From positions 69,364,501-69,428,500 of the forward strand of contig CM075651.1 in NCBI GenBank assembly GCA_037953625.1: a stretch of 64,000 nt of DNA, written 5' to 3'. The translations under genes and the position numbers were made by a program. The notes under the pieces are model-generated. The model searched no databases. It was not told the DNA's origin and saw only the letters and a list, made by a program, of their open reading frames with translations. The DNA is from Crotalaria pallida. Taxonomy: Eukaryota > Streptophyta > Magnoliopsida > Fabales > Fabaceae. Each line of letters starts with the position of its first letter. Position 1 is the first letter of the stretch. Below, one piece after another: positions 1 through 11,154 of the stretch.

Positions 1-54
1 GTTATAATTATTTGAAAGAGGATTTTCATATGAACTTAGTTTCCAAAAAGTTTT
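1..54 (-). repeat. Element D LTR, piece 1 (left of T1)
   Basis: AT-rich sequence immediately left of T1. Its last five bases (50-54, GTTTT) are repeated right after T1 at 41834-41838, so this piece and 41834 onward were contiguous before T1 inserted. It is therefore part of the same D LTR; the outer end of that LTR lies off the window to the left. Inferred from the target-site duplication and from the D/B similarity seen in the following piece. Confidence 0.75.
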
Positions 55-601
55 TGTGGTGGACTCAGCCTAGCCGAGCTCCACGTGGCCCTCACTCAGG
101 ACCTGAGGACCCTTCAGTAGGCCCTCTGTATGCTTGGCCGAGCTCAAGGCTCAACGGCCGAACAGACATCAGACACAGGCCGATATCATGCTCTCACCCC
201 TCTGTGCTCTGGGCCGAGCTCAAGGCTCAACGGCCGAACAGACACTAGATACGGGCCGACCTCATACTCCTACCCAGGTCCGACTTTCGAGTCCGACACC
301 GCCCAGATATTCCGATACTAAGGACAGGATGACGTTCCTCACCTTATCCACAAGGACAGCTCATCCACTCATAGCTCATTACAGGCTGACCCTACTTGGG
401 CCTCAAGCAAGCCCATTAGGGCAACCAACTCTCTCCTATATATATCCCCCTCTCCCTAGGGCTAAGGTACGTCTCTCTAAACCTAAGAACTACGTGTGGC
501 TTGATTCCCCTCTCATGGGATACGTAGGGCCGGGGTCACCCTCGTCAGCTACAACAACCCCCAAACAACTCATGTGGTGCCTCCGACCTTGGGACATCAC
601 A
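55..601 (+). repeat. T1 5' LTR
   Basis: 547 bp, starts TGTGG and ends CACA, nearly identical to 41286-41833. It contains two copies of a unit reading roughly GGCCGAGCTCAAGGCTC-AACGGCCGAACAGAC (about 137 and 211). A TATA-like run is at 437-445. A Tat-type primer site follows directly at 603. Confidence 0.9.
437..445 (+). promoter_or_regulatory. TATA box of T1 LTR
   Basis: TATATATAT in a C-rich setting, about 155 bp before the LTR end. The matching position in the 3' LTR (about 41670-41680) is conserved. Likely core promoter of T1 transcripts. Confidence 0.6.
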
Positions 602-1329
602 TTGGCGCCGTTTGTGGGAATCGATAAACTCCGATTCCCATCCACAATTACGAAAAAGAAAGAATAAAAAAAAAGAAGAAGAAGAAGAACATCAACAGCA
701 AGGCGTGTTCGATCAAGGAGGACGTACTCGTAGCGGCGGCGGTACTGTTGTTGTTGTTGGATCACAGCGCCCGTCACGGTTTTTGTGACGGGAACCGCCG
801 CAAGGTTGAAGTCACACCAGATCCGGGGCGACGGAGGCAAAGAAGAAGGTGACGAAAGGCAGCATGATTACCACCGTGCGCAAATAGGCCGTAACTCATC
901 ACTGGGTGCGGACTTCTGGTGCCGTCGACCTTCAACACAACAAGGCTCTGCTCTGGATCGTGCGTAGTATCTTCCTCCGTTGAAGATCGAAGAAGGTTGG
1001 ACTTCCATGCCCCCCGTTCGCAACTCCCTTGTCATCGACGCCGTATGCGGGCATCGCTCCTCCGCAGCCACCAAATCGATCCTCTCGCGAGGAAGAAGGA
1101 GCATTGCGACCTCAGTAATGATGAAACCCCTAATCACTGCCACCACTTTTGTGACACCGCCGAAGCGAAGCAACCGAGCTTCCGAGCCAAATCGCGAGCC
1201 ACCACGGTTTCTCTCGCCCTCCCCGATCGCGAGTTCTCTTCCTTCATTCTCAGCCACCGTTGCCCTCGCGGTATTGAACGATTCGCGAACTTGTGAAGAA
1301 AGATCCACACCACCGCCATCGTGGACTGG
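602..1329 (+). other. T1 leader and unidentified GC-rich segment
   Basis: After the PBS comes a purine-rich run (about 650-690) and then a clearly GC-richer stretch (about 700-1329) unlike the surrounding AT-rich LTRs. Overlapping open frames of 120-157 codons exist on both strands (868-1341 minus, 919-1296 plus, 980-1345 plus); none resembles gag or any family I recognise. It may be T1 leader or captured host DNA. It is cut off at about 1330, where B LTR sequence begins without T1 gag. Confidence 0.45.
603..622 (+). other. T1 primer binding site (tRNA-Asp type, degenerate)
   Basis: Begins TGGCGCCGTT, complementary to the 3' end of plant tRNA-Asp (GCAACGGCGCCA), one base after the 5' LTR. 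The next bases (TGTGGGAATCG) match the expected GCCGGGGATCG only partly, so the site is mutated or variant. Confidence 0.75.
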
Positions 1330-1558
1330 GCAGAAAAACATTTAATTATTAAATGAACTTGATACATATCCAAAAAGAACTTCTTTTATTCCATTTAAAA
1401 ATAATCCACATTACAACAGGGGTTACACTCGAGATAGAGTAATAATATCCTAATCACCTTAAGATAGGATACAAAGCAAAGACTATATTATCCTACGCTA
1501 TTAGTCTTCATTGCTATCTTCCACCACAAGTGCCTGGAAGATTCCTCGAACTATGCTT

Positions 1559-1753
1559 CTACTTCCTCCTTATAAAGGCGCCATCTTGCGATCCTCTTCC
1601 GACTTGAGCAACCACTTCTCGTACTGCATATTCTGTCATCTGTGGACATTGTTTCCCCAATGTCCACAGGAAAGGGGAATAGAGAGAGTAAGAACTTCCG
1701 AACGATATCATCATCGACGGCGCGGGCTTACTATAGGGGAATATTAAAACCAT
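1559..1753 (-). pseudogene. Remnant of LTR-encoded ORF (homologue of the D LTR ORF)
   Basis: A 64-codon minus-strand frame near the 3' end of the B LTR; the other LTR copy has the same frame up to the A insertion (start 22721). It aligns with the N-terminal half of the D ORF: both share a Ser-Thr...LG..(W/C)xQM pattern at the same LTR position. After the stop, another frame ends in VEDSNED at about the place where the D frame ends in VEDSDDE, so B seems to have lost the middle and shifted frame. Function unknown. Confidence 0.45.
1641..1668. repeat. Perfect 11-bp-arm hairpin in B LTR
   Basis: TGTGGACATTG, six-base loop TTTCCC, then CAATGTCCACA. Identical in the other B LTR at 22609-22636. 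The related D LTR has a recognisable but imperfect version at about 48541-48566. Confidence 0.8.
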
Positions 1754-2588
1754 ACAATATATACATCATAATTATCATTACCTTATTCCATTCGTTACCA
1801 TAAAGTCCTTTCCCGAGAAAAACCATAATCGTTATATTTAATTATCTTTAGTCTCTAAGTTTCATACCATCGGTAACTCAAAAAGGGGGTACCATTACCG
1901 AGGTTCAAGGTATGGATATCACACACGTTAAATCTCCTCCACAAGTCCAACCATATCCTAGTTCGGAAAGCAGATGGGACGCACAGGAACCTTAACCACG
2001 TCGGCATCGAAGTCGGAAAACGAAAGGCGGTACCAGACGCCGGTGGTAAGTAAGATATCAAAATTCATGTGACCAGACGCCGGTGGTCAACAAGATTTAT
2101 TCCATAGAAGTCTCCAAAAACCAAACACTTACCGACCTCTAGCCTCGTTCAGGTTCCCTCTCACCATCTAGGATTTGCTCAAGGGGGTGACAGCACTCTC
2201 TCCAGTTGGCCTGCAGTCCTTGCCACGACGAAAGTCAAGATTCTAGTGAACCTTGCCATTGTAGTCCCGTCCCTCCTAGAGAAGTACTCGAGGCTCCTTG
2301 ACATTTCACCATCCTTGCCCTCCCCTATTGCAATCACCACTTGAAGGGACTCCAGCCTCCAAGCATATGGTATCTTTCCTCCCCACTACTTCACTCTCAA
2401 CGCAAGGTTTAGAAATGGGGTTCCTACATCTTTTAAGTCTTTTAAATCATCGAAGGGTTTTACTAAGTTGAACATTCCTAATTGTGGTCGACCCATTCTA
2501 AGCCACACTTCTAATGGGTCTCGACCTCTAAGGGATTAACCTATCATAGGCGCTTCCATGCCATAGTAAATTCCAAACCGAGTTCACA

Positions 2589-2612
2589 ACCACGGCGTTC
2601 CATTCACGTGGT
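2589..2612. repeat. Small hairpin in B LTR, arms covary with D LTR
   Basis: ACCACG...CGTGGT with a 12-base loop. The homologous position in the D LTR (49459-49487) reads TAATCACG...CGTGATTA, so arm changes are compensated. In the second B LTR the left arm is mutated (about 23562). Confidence 0.55.
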
Positions 2613-5037
2613 CGGCAAAACTTAATGATCGAGCACATCACCTTGACAGTGCGATCAGGGGATAACATTATAAACTTTATAAATTTCCATAAAGATTCCA
2701 TACCAATTCCTTAACCATAAAGCCTTTTAATCAATTCCCAAAATTATCCAATATAACATCATATAAACCAATTATTTTCCAAGAACAAGTTTATATAACA
2801 TATACGCCAGACATGTTATCATTAACAATTTATAAACATCATAATTAAGTAAACCTCATAATAAATCCGGATGTATAACTCATACAATTATTATCGAGGG
2901 ATCGTGTTTTCGTATGAACGGCGGAACAAACACACACAATTGCCATTCTACTACTCACCCGATAGATCCCTAGTTCCGACCTTAGAGATGATACGGAACG
3001 TCCTAATATTACCCTACAGGCCACTATGTCTTAAGAAGGCTTCTCTCTCACCTTGAGTTGAAGCTACAAAATTAGTGTCCTCTTGCTTTGAAGTCACGTC
3101 ACCCGAATCTGAACGAAAGCCTTTACCAAATAATATTTACAAAATAATTTCATAAATAACTACTAAATTTCAATTAAGCAACCACAAGACACATATCCTT
3201 AACAACAATTTCCTTTATCACTTTTAGGAATCCAAAAGACTTGAACCAAAACTTCCAATACTTAAAATAAATCATACTTTACAAAATCAAAAACCCTTAA
3301 AACGTCAATGGAAATTTTTAGAACTAATTATTAAATCAAAAGAGATTATTTCATATTTTTCATTAACTCAAAAATCAGTAACAACTACCACTCAAGGATT
3401 AACATAAGCCACTTAAAACAAATAACTTAAACTTGATGATGCAACCTTTTTAATCCCTTGGACAGCAACTATACACTATGGCTAACTCATCACAAATTCA
3501 TGTAATCTCATAAACAATAGTTCTAATTAATTCTTTTTATCCACCTCAAATATCAAATCAACATTTCTTTTTCAAGGACATCCTTCAATCATTCTTCACA
3601 TTTTCATACAAGTACAAACAACATTTCATTCAAACACATATACAACCTTACTTATAATTATTCTAAAATTACTTTAAAAATTCACTTTTAATCCTAAACA
3701 CTTATACTTCAAGATTAACATGAATTTCACATATTTAATCATTCAAGAACAAATCACAACATAAATACTACACATTTCGCATTTTTGGACAGCATGCATA
3801 CATAAACATAAATATTCATTTTCTCTTAAACAGAACATCGAAAACATATGTCGTTTCTTCCTAAATTCTTATTACAACTTCTACTATAATAAAATGACTA
3901 AAATTAAACTAAATAAAATGATTGCATCTGCTGTACAGCCACTGAAAAAGTTGCATTAATTCAAGAATTTCAAGTAAAACAATCCAAAACAATTATACAC
4001 AATTCCTACTTATGCCAAAGACTTTAAAACACTATTATTTCTAATAAAACATTACTTTTTCATACATTCTAATTTCTGGACAACAACTTAATATTTTTAT
4101 TTAAATTACTTTAATCAATCAAAAATACTCATTTCTATTTGTTTCTACATTATATTTGCACATACATACTAAGTATCACTAACACCCTTAAAAATAATCA
4201 TTTGGGGTCTTAACTAATTAATTTTCCAGAATAAAAATTAAATTTCCAGAATTAAAACTAAATTTTCAGAAATAAACCTTTTCCATAAAATATGTAATTC
4301 ATTCCATAGACAAACTAAAACAATTATCAAATCAATTAGAAAAATTCAATTAACTTAATTTCTTTTCCTCTAAAATTCGACCAACACTTAGAAAATTAGG
4401 AAAAACATTTTAATTTCTTAAAACATCTATATAATATAATTACATTACTTTATATACTAAAAAATAAGAGTTTTAATCATTAACAAAATATAAAATAGAT
4501 CTCTTTAAGAAAGAATTCACATTTTCTAGCAACTAACAATTTCAAATACATCAATCACATACTCATACAATCATTTAACAATACATGCTCTTATAAGTTA
4601 TAAAAACTACCATTTGGTTCTATTTCTTCTAAACAATAAGCTATAATTTAATTACACATCAAATAACAAACAAATTACAAAAATTATATTAAAGACAAGA
4701 CCATAGGCCTCACAGCCTACTATATTTTTTTTATATTTCCAGAAAATTTCATTTTTGTTTATTATCCTTACTCATTGTTCTTATTTCACTTAAATCCAAA
4801 AACAAAATCAAATACAATCAAACAATAACAATTAAACAAAACTTCTATAAAATAAAATTTCATACACATTAAGAACATTAAAATTTTCCAGAATTTACTT
4901 TATTTCTCAAAAATTATTTTTAGTTCTTTTAAATCATTTTCATTTCATTTTTACTTTAAGGAAAACACCTATTTGTTTTCATTCTTTTTATGGACTTAAC
5001 TATAACTCAAATACACATGAAATAACAACAATTACCA

Positions 5038-5062
5038 TAATATATATATATATATATATATA
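5038..5062. repeat. TA microsatellite
   Basis: About 25 bp of alternating TA. The matching tract in the other B LTR (about 26003-26047) is nearly twice as long, a typical slippage difference between two LTRs. Confidence 0.9.
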
Positions 5063-5820
5063 AACACACGGTCCAGAATTAAAAGAATAAGTAAAAACAA
5101 AAATAAAAATCCATTTTAATCTTCTTATTCATTTCCATTCTCCCTTATTTTATTAAACAACAATACAATTCACATATTAAAATACACAAATCAATCCTCA
5201 ACTTCTCTTTATATATGTCACGGTCCATATATATATATACACCAGAATTTATATTATTTTTCCATTGTTATTTACTTCTTTATTATTATTCCTTAAGACA
5301 AAGAAACAAAACAATTAAAAGACAAAGAATAAAAACTTATTTAACTATACAAAATTCTTTATAATTCATATAGTCTAAGAAATAAAATAAACCAAGAAAT
5401 TAAATTATTCAAATTCATCAAAACTTTTAGCCATCTTAAGAATTAAAGAAAAGGGGAGATAAATCCCTTTAAACACCCTTTTTGTGTCCCTTTTCTCATC
5501 CTTAATTCATATGACTCAAGAACAATATCACATATTCAACAATAACTTTAAAATGAAATGGAAAATTTAGAACTTAACTATAGAAGAATTTAGAAGTTTT
5601 TATTCAATAATAACAACAAAAAACTTAAAAAGAGATTAAATAAATAAGTGATTTTGGGTTACCTCTACTCCTTAAGCTTAAGAAAAACTTCAAGTGACAA
5701 GCAATTTCCTCCCTCCTTCCTATAGCAAACTCGTCCCTCTCTCTCAATTTTCTCTTAGGATTATTTTTTTTTGTTAAACTATCAAGAATTGTGTGTGTGA
5801 AAAATGATGGGTAAGAGGTC

Positions 5821-5830
5821 TTATTTATAG
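5821..5830 (-). promoter_or_regulatory. TATA box of B LTR (3' copy)
   Basis: Minus strand reads CTATAAATAA. The D LTR has TATAAATAGA at the same place (53031-53040). In B's 5' LTR the site is damaged (26807-26816 reads CAATTAAATA on the minus strand). Placing the TATA here leaves U3 about 1.26 kb and the transcribed LTR part over 4 kb. Confidence 0.6.
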
Positions 5831-6349
5831 GTGAAAAATGTAGCATATTCCTTCCAAATACTCTAGGAATTTCGGTCCCCTTAGTCATGGGTGAGTCATC
5901 ACCTTAATGTTTTACTTGGAACCAAGACTAGTAATTAATAGGATTTGCCAAAAACTATGGGTTAATAACTTGGGATTAAATTTAAGAAATTCTCCTCTTT
6001 CCTTCTCTTATTTTCTGGACAGTGGGGATAAGAAAATAATAAAAGAAATTTTGTTTCATTGGTTCATTTGAATTTTGCCTCCCAAATCAACCAATCATAT
6101 TAAACTCTTATTTTAATTAAATCAGAAAATAATTAGGAAAATACTTAGATATGGACTGTGCAGTCAAACATCACTAATATAAATATTTAAATATACCAAT
6201 AAAAATATTTTATAGTCTATTAAATTATTTTATGTCCTAAAATAATTTTTCTTAATTAAAATTACCAAAATTCGATTTTCTACCTACTGTACTGTAAATT
6301 TTTTTAAATGCCAAAATAAAAATTCTATTTTCACATATTCAGATACTAC

Positions 6350-6780
6350 ATTTCAATACGATCAATTTCATATAAAGTTTATAATTTTTGGACTTACAGT
6401 TTGAAAGTTATGAATTTTTGAAGTCCTAATATCATTTCCTTCAAAAATACACTTCCTAAGTTTTCAAATAATTTAAAAATAAGAAAAATACGAAAAATAC
6501 ACTTTATTTGAATGGTAGTACAATATACAATTTCAGAAATGTATTTTCATTTTCAAAATATACTTGAGTGAAAAGGTTATTTAATGCATTAAAACCATAC
6601 ATTCATACTTAAAACACAAAAATTCGTTTAACATTGTAGCAGGAATAAAATTTCGAAAAACTCTAAAATAAAAATCAAAGCTTTATATTTTCATAACCTA
6701 GATTTCGATACGATCGTTTTGACATATCATTTGTAATTTTTCGACGTACGGTTTAAAAGATATGAATTTTTGAAAAAAAT
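6350..6780 (-). repeat. Diverged direct duplication in U3 of B LTR
   Basis: Two related blocks of about 75 bp near 6350-6425 and 6705-6780 share the order CGATACGATC, CATAT, TAATTTTT-G-AC-TACGGTTT-AAAG-TATGAATTTTTGAA with scattered differences. Both blocks also occur in B's other LTR and in D (53575-53650, and 53925-53939 continuing at 62507). Upstream of the TATA box, so probably promoter modules. Confidence 0.6.
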
Positions 6781-7090
6781 TATAACTTGAAAATTCACAT
6801 TTTTGTCCAAACATTAATAAAATCACTCCAAAATTATTTTTCTAAGATAAAAATATACTTACTAATTATTTCTATCCCAAGAATAATTTTCTCTTTTATT
6901 AATTAGAAATTTATAATTATATGCATATATATATGTATTAACACCACATATATATAATTATATAACCAAAACCAACTTTTTACTAACAAATTTCATTAAA
7001 TTATCCTTAATATAAATACTACTAAATAAAATAAAGCAAAAATACAATTATTATAATTTAATTAAATTGGGTAAAATTGCGGGTCTCACA

Positions 7091-7112
7091 ATCCTTCCCA
7101 ACTTAGAGATTT
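7091..7112 (-). other. B polypurine tract
   Basis: Directly inside the 3' LTR: minus strand ends AAGTTGGGAAGGAT before TGTGAGACCC. Position and composition fit plus-strand priming in Tekay-type elements. The 220 bp up to the gag stop hold nothing else recognisable. Confidence 0.7.
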
Positions 7113-7334
7113 CTCGTCCCCGAGAAATACTATGCTATCGGAAATAAGGCATAACATTCTTATGAAAATAACTGCATCCATGCATTGAATCTTAAAATTC
7201 CAACTTAAAATATCAAAGTACGAGAAGGAAAACTCCTTCAAAACCAGTCAAGTAACAAAACAATCAAAAGACTTAGACAAGACGAGCGGATAAACCCACT
7301 TAATTCAAACAACATTTAATACAAAACGTCAATC

Positions 7335-7585
7335 CTAAGAACGACTAGCAGCATTAGCATCCTCTTTTCCAACCATAGCGAACACTCTTCCGTTTCCCTT
7401 TGGTCTATCAGAACCCATTTCACGCTTTGGTTCCCTACAATTCTTCGAAATGTGTCCTGGTTTGTTGCAGTTGAAGCAATTGGGATTTTCATAAGGACAG
7501 TTGGGTCCATAATCATTCTTGTTGCACTTGTTACAAAGTGGAGGTGCAGTAACTTGTCCTCTGACAGCATTCCCATTGTTCCCTC
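7335..7585 (-). pseudogene. gag: B gag, C-terminal part (zinc knuckle), separated from the rest by G
   Basis: Nucleocapsid end of the B Gag protein, which binds element RNA in virus-like particles. A CCHC knuckle of form C-x2-C-x4-H-x4-C (begins CFNCNKPGH) is encoded near the middle, with a second C-x2-C pair just upstream. The frame runs on from the codons at 11160 when solo LTR G and one TSD copy are disregarded. It ends in a stop at 7335-7337, where autonomous relatives would continue into protease; only about 240 bp then remain before the LTR, so pol is absent rather than merely mutated. Confidence 0.8.
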
Positions 7586-7845
7586 TGTAATACCCCAAAA
7601 TTTTAATCCCCGATTAATGAAATGTTAATTATAATTTAATTATAATTAATAGTTTCTATATTAATCCTTGATTAAAATATGTGTTTATATAACTAGTTGA
7701 TGTGTGGAAATTATTTAATAAATAATTCAAATGCATAAAATGTGTATTTTGCATAGTAGTCCCTGGGTTGGGACCTAGAAGCAATTATAGGAAAGATTTT
7801 GGAGGGAAGGTAAATAAAATAATTATTTTTCAAAATCTGGGCAAA

Positions 7846-7877
7846 ACACTCGAGTATTTTCTGGAATACTCGAGTAT
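7846..7877. repeat. CTCGAG palindrome pair upstream of G TATA
   Basis: Two ACTCGAGTA palindromes with CTCGAG at 7849-7854 and 7869-7874, i.e. 20 bp apart, about 135 bp upstream of the TATA-like box. The homologous spot in the C LTR (33487-33513) has two ACCGGT palindromes instead. Confidence 0.85.
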
Positions 7878-8005
7878 TCTGGGTCAAACTGCACGAGTTA
7901 GTGCGTTTGGTGAGTCACCGCCAACGATTTCCCTTCGTTGACACGAAATCGCCTCCATGCCAACACCAAGGGTGTCGTGTCGTGATGCATGATGCCCCTC
8001 CATGT

Positions 8006-8014
8006 CTATTTAAG
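8006..8014 (+). promoter_or_regulatory. TATA-like box of G LTR
   Basis: CTATTTAAG followed about 60 bp later by leader-like sequence (GTTGTTGAAGCTAGGGTTTCG). Possible splice donors GGTAAGCACAC (8278) and GAGGTAAGGGG (8498) lie at distances from this box that match those in the C LTR. Confidence 0.5.
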
Positions 8015-8907
8015 CTCTTCAACCTCCCTAAGCTATGAATTTTGCTCATTCTTGTTGGTGTTGTTGAAGCTAGGGTTTCGAATTCATTCTCTCCGATTCT
8101 CCTTCTCTGTGTCGATTTGAAACACAAACCAAACACGAATACAAAGCTCACATCTTGAGCTTTGTATAGAGAGTAATATTGTGAGGATTGAGTGTGCGTG
8201 CTGGGAGAATTGAAGATTTGAAGTAGAAGCTGTTTCTGTTGAACCTTGGTTTGGAGCTTACTTTGATCACTGATTCTGGTAAGCACACGAATTCTTGAGT
8301 CTCAAACTTGGTTCCTTTAGTTAGAACATCTTGTATAGAGTTTAGAAATCTAATTTTCCCCAATTCTTATCTCTGTTTCATGGGTGAACCAATTCGGTTT
8401 TGATGGTGCACTCAAAACTGTCATGCATGTGAAGCTCAAAGTGATTTCTGGGGTTGGAGCACTTTTCTTGGATTTCTTTCTGTTGATTCACGTCTGAGAG
8501 GTAAGGGGAAGTAATTATATTCACTAGATAGAGTTTAAATTCCATGAATTGTGTTAGAGAGCCACCAAGAGGCTTTAAGGGCTTAGATTGAATAGGAACT
8601 TTGGGTTGGAGACCAATCCATGCTCTAAAACTGTGTTGAGCAAGTTATGTATCATGCATGCAAGCTTAAATGAACTTTAATTCATGAGTATTGAGCTTAT
8701 TCTGCAAATTGAGGTATTGAGTTGTGAAAATGTGTTTTAATGCATGATTACTGAATTCTCTATCAAATCTGTGTTTTGATATGGAATGAATGTTGTAACA
8801 TGTTCAAATTATGTTGTATGAACTCTGTGGATCCCTGGAATGGACTAGAATTAAGTATAAATGAAAATGTTATGTTAAAACCAGGTTTCAGTGTTATCTG
8901 CTACGAA

Positions 8908-9234
8908 ACACTCGAGTAAAAGGCAGGGTACTCGAGTAAAATGCTTTCAAAACAATGTAAAATGAACAAGAACACTCGAGTATTTTGTCTGGTACTCGAG
9001 TATCGAGCATGACCTGAGGACCATTATAGGCTAAACACTCGAGTCAGTCAAGGTCACTCGAATATTATGGAAATTTTCAAGAACACTCGAGTAACCCATG
9101 AACTACTCGAGTAAATTGTTGAATTGAAAACCCAAATCCTCAGAAAGTCATGAACACTCGAGTAGTTGTAAGAACACTCGAGTAATCTGGAAAAGTTGAG
9201 TAACACTCGAGTGTCCTGATGTTTACTCGAGTAA
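8908..9234. repeat. Array of 20-bp-spaced CTCGAG palindrome pairs in G
   Basis: CTCGAG begins at 8911/8931, 8975/8995, 9038/(CTCGAA 9057), 9086/9106, 9157/9177 and 9206/9226: six pairs, five spaced exactly 20 bp and one 19 bp. Each is embedded in (A/T)ACTCGAGTA. Spacers within and between pairs are unrelated, so this is not a simple tandem repeat. Confidence 0.92.
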
Positions 9235-9342
9235 ATTGTTCAGAACCTAAAAACACCATTTTCAATTCTAACTTATTAAATTAAGGAATTATTAATAATA
9301 GTCCAAGGGATCAAGACTTAGAGAAATTGATTAATACAAAAA

Positions 9343-9700
9343 GACCGTTTGGTGACGGTCCTTTTTGATAAAGAAATAAGCCTAGGTGGCCTGCAAAGTA
9401 GTAATCAACTTCCCTTAAGTCTAAAGGATAAAATGCATTCATTCTGGAGTTCGGATGGTAGGACGTATTCATGTTTTGATAAACATGTGGAGGGCCTCTG
9501 GGAGTGCCAATACGCTTGCTTGATGCCACGTCGTTGACGTGGTCGGCTTAGTGGATGCCGATATGGTTATATCGTTTGGATGACGATCCGTTTGGATGAC
9601 GGGATATGCTCGGGTGGCATGGATACCAAGCTTGTCGTGTACATTCTAGGTGAATGTACGAATGGTTGTATACCTAGGAATACAACGCACTGTTGAGTGC
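9343..9700. repeat. Run of short hairpins in G
   Basis: At least seven perfect short inverted repeats: GACCGT/ACGGTC (9343-9360), CATGTTT/AAACATG (9470-9487), CCACGTC/GACGTGG (9526-9542), CGATAT/ATATCG (9559-9574), GTACATTC/GAATGTAC (9639-9659), GTTGTAT/ATACAAC (9665-9686) and GCACT/AGTGC (9687-9700), with loops of 3-8 bases. The corresponding region of the C LTR holds its own hairpin array with different arms. Confidence 0.75.
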
Positions 9701-11154
9701 TGGGTTGTCAGGGATGGACGTCAGAGAGTGACATAGTATTATGATGGAGATAGGCTTGAGAGCTAAAGTCATGCATCATGCCATTCATTCAAATAAACTG
9801 TTATGACTGAATTAAGTGTGAGCATCCTATGTGCATAACCTACTTGCTAAGTGTTAATTGTGATTGATATCAATTGATGCATATTACATATTTAGGTTGC
9901 ATAATTTATTCTCTATTGATTATGTGTTTAGAATTGCTTACCCCTACGCCTTTGTAGGTGATGTCTCGCTACATTGCTTGCATCGAGATCCGGCCACTTC
10001 CTAGTTGCATATGGATCTATGAGGACCATCGCACGGTGTTTGAGGGGGAGGTAGAGATTACCTTCTACCACCCAAACCCGCTGATACGATTCCGTCCTCG
10101 TAGGTTTAGGATTCCCATCATATACACTATGCATGTACCCCCGTTTTACACTTAACATGGACCACCTCCCACGCGACCAGCTCGCTCTTACCATAGTTTT
10201 CGTTTTCGACCTACCCGCTCTCACCCTTTTTCTTCGAGAGTCGTCCGCGAGGAGACTCCCCTATCTGATCCGAGGAGCCCAGTCAGGGTTTCACCATCAC
10301 CTGACCCGGTACCCAGTGGTAGGGTACACTCTCCCTTGGATGAGATCGAGGAGGATCCGGTGTAGGACGAGAGTGGGAGCGAGCCTGTCGTGCATTCTAC
10401 TGGGAGTGACTGGAGGGACGACGATCCCTAGGTACATGTATATGGTGTATGGTGTGGATCTGAGGATCCGGTGTGTGGAGGAGATGTGCTGCTGCTGCTG
10501 TGATGATGATGCTACTACCTTACTCACTTTACTTTTGGGAGACTACTACCGCTACTACTACTGCATCTGATGCTGATGGATCTACGTGACTATCCCTGGA
10601 GTTGTATTTTGGTTATGTATATATTGTGGATATACTTTTGTAGTACTCTAGGGTTGGGGTTACATGACTATGTAGATCTATTATGGACTTGTATATTCTG
10701 AAACTTGGAGACATGATGATGGACTATGTACTTACCACTTTTATTATCTATATATATAAATATAAATCTTATGTTCAAACTATCGCATAGTCCAACACTT
10801 TCCGCTTACTCTGATTTAGATTACTTAAGGGTTCGGATACACCCATTAAATCAATGGTATCAGCTTTATTAAGGAAAGCAAGGGTAACTACAATTACTTT
10901 CAATAATGTATGTACAATTTCAAAAGACGAAGATTACCCTATTTGTGAAAAGGTTTTAGTACAACACCGAACTCGATACAAACGTTTTGAAATAGATATA
11001 GTTTATTCTCCAAGAACTTCACCTGTCGATTTGTGCACCCGATCTAAAGAAAATTTTTATTTACCATATTTTCTTAACACTCACAAGTCCATATATATTA
11101 CCCAATATGATATAAACATATGTGTCAATTTGGGTAACTTCGAAGGGTGTCACA

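Larger units (their letters stand above)
1330..7090 (-). repeat. B 3' LTR (outer end truncated)
   Basis: About 5.76 kb, near-identical over its length to 12541-12809 joined to 22562-28076. It lacks the counterpart of 12293-12540. The region 3100-7080 is extremely AT-rich and without real ORFs. Sense-strand order (right to left): TGTGAGACCC end at 7090, U3 with a duplicated motif, TATA at 5821-5830, then some 4.5 kb of presumed transcribed LTR including small hairpins and an ORF remnant. Confidence 0.88.
7586..11154 (+). mobile_element. G: solo LTR of a Ty3 (Tekay-like) element inserted in B gag
   Basis: 3,569 bp from TGTAATACCCC to GGGTGTCACA, flanked by perfect TSD CCCTC (7581-7585, 11155-11159). 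There is no PBS, PPT or coding region inside, so this is a solo LTR left by recombination between two LTRs. Orientation follows the TATA-like CTATTTAAG at 8006-8014 and similarity in layout to the C LTR (shared TTAGTGCGTTTG-TGAGT motif near 7900, conserved GGTAAGCACAC, shared CTTACCCC-TACGCC-T near 9940). It holds palindrome pairs and a run of hairpins. Confidence 0.9.

Noticed and set aside
868..1345. Open frames on both strands as host genes
   Set aside because: Overlapping frames on opposite strands in GC-rich DNA, no recognisable domain, no splice or promoter context; kept only as an unidentified segment.
7846..9234. CTCGAG repeats considered as a CRISPR array
   Set aside because: The repeats are 10-14-bp palindromes spaced 20 bp in pairs with irregular gaps, inside a solo LTR in plant DNA; no cas genes.
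7586..11154. G as a complete LTR retrotransposon
   Set aside because: One continuous LTR with TSD, no PBS, PPT or interior; a solo LTR is the simpler reading.
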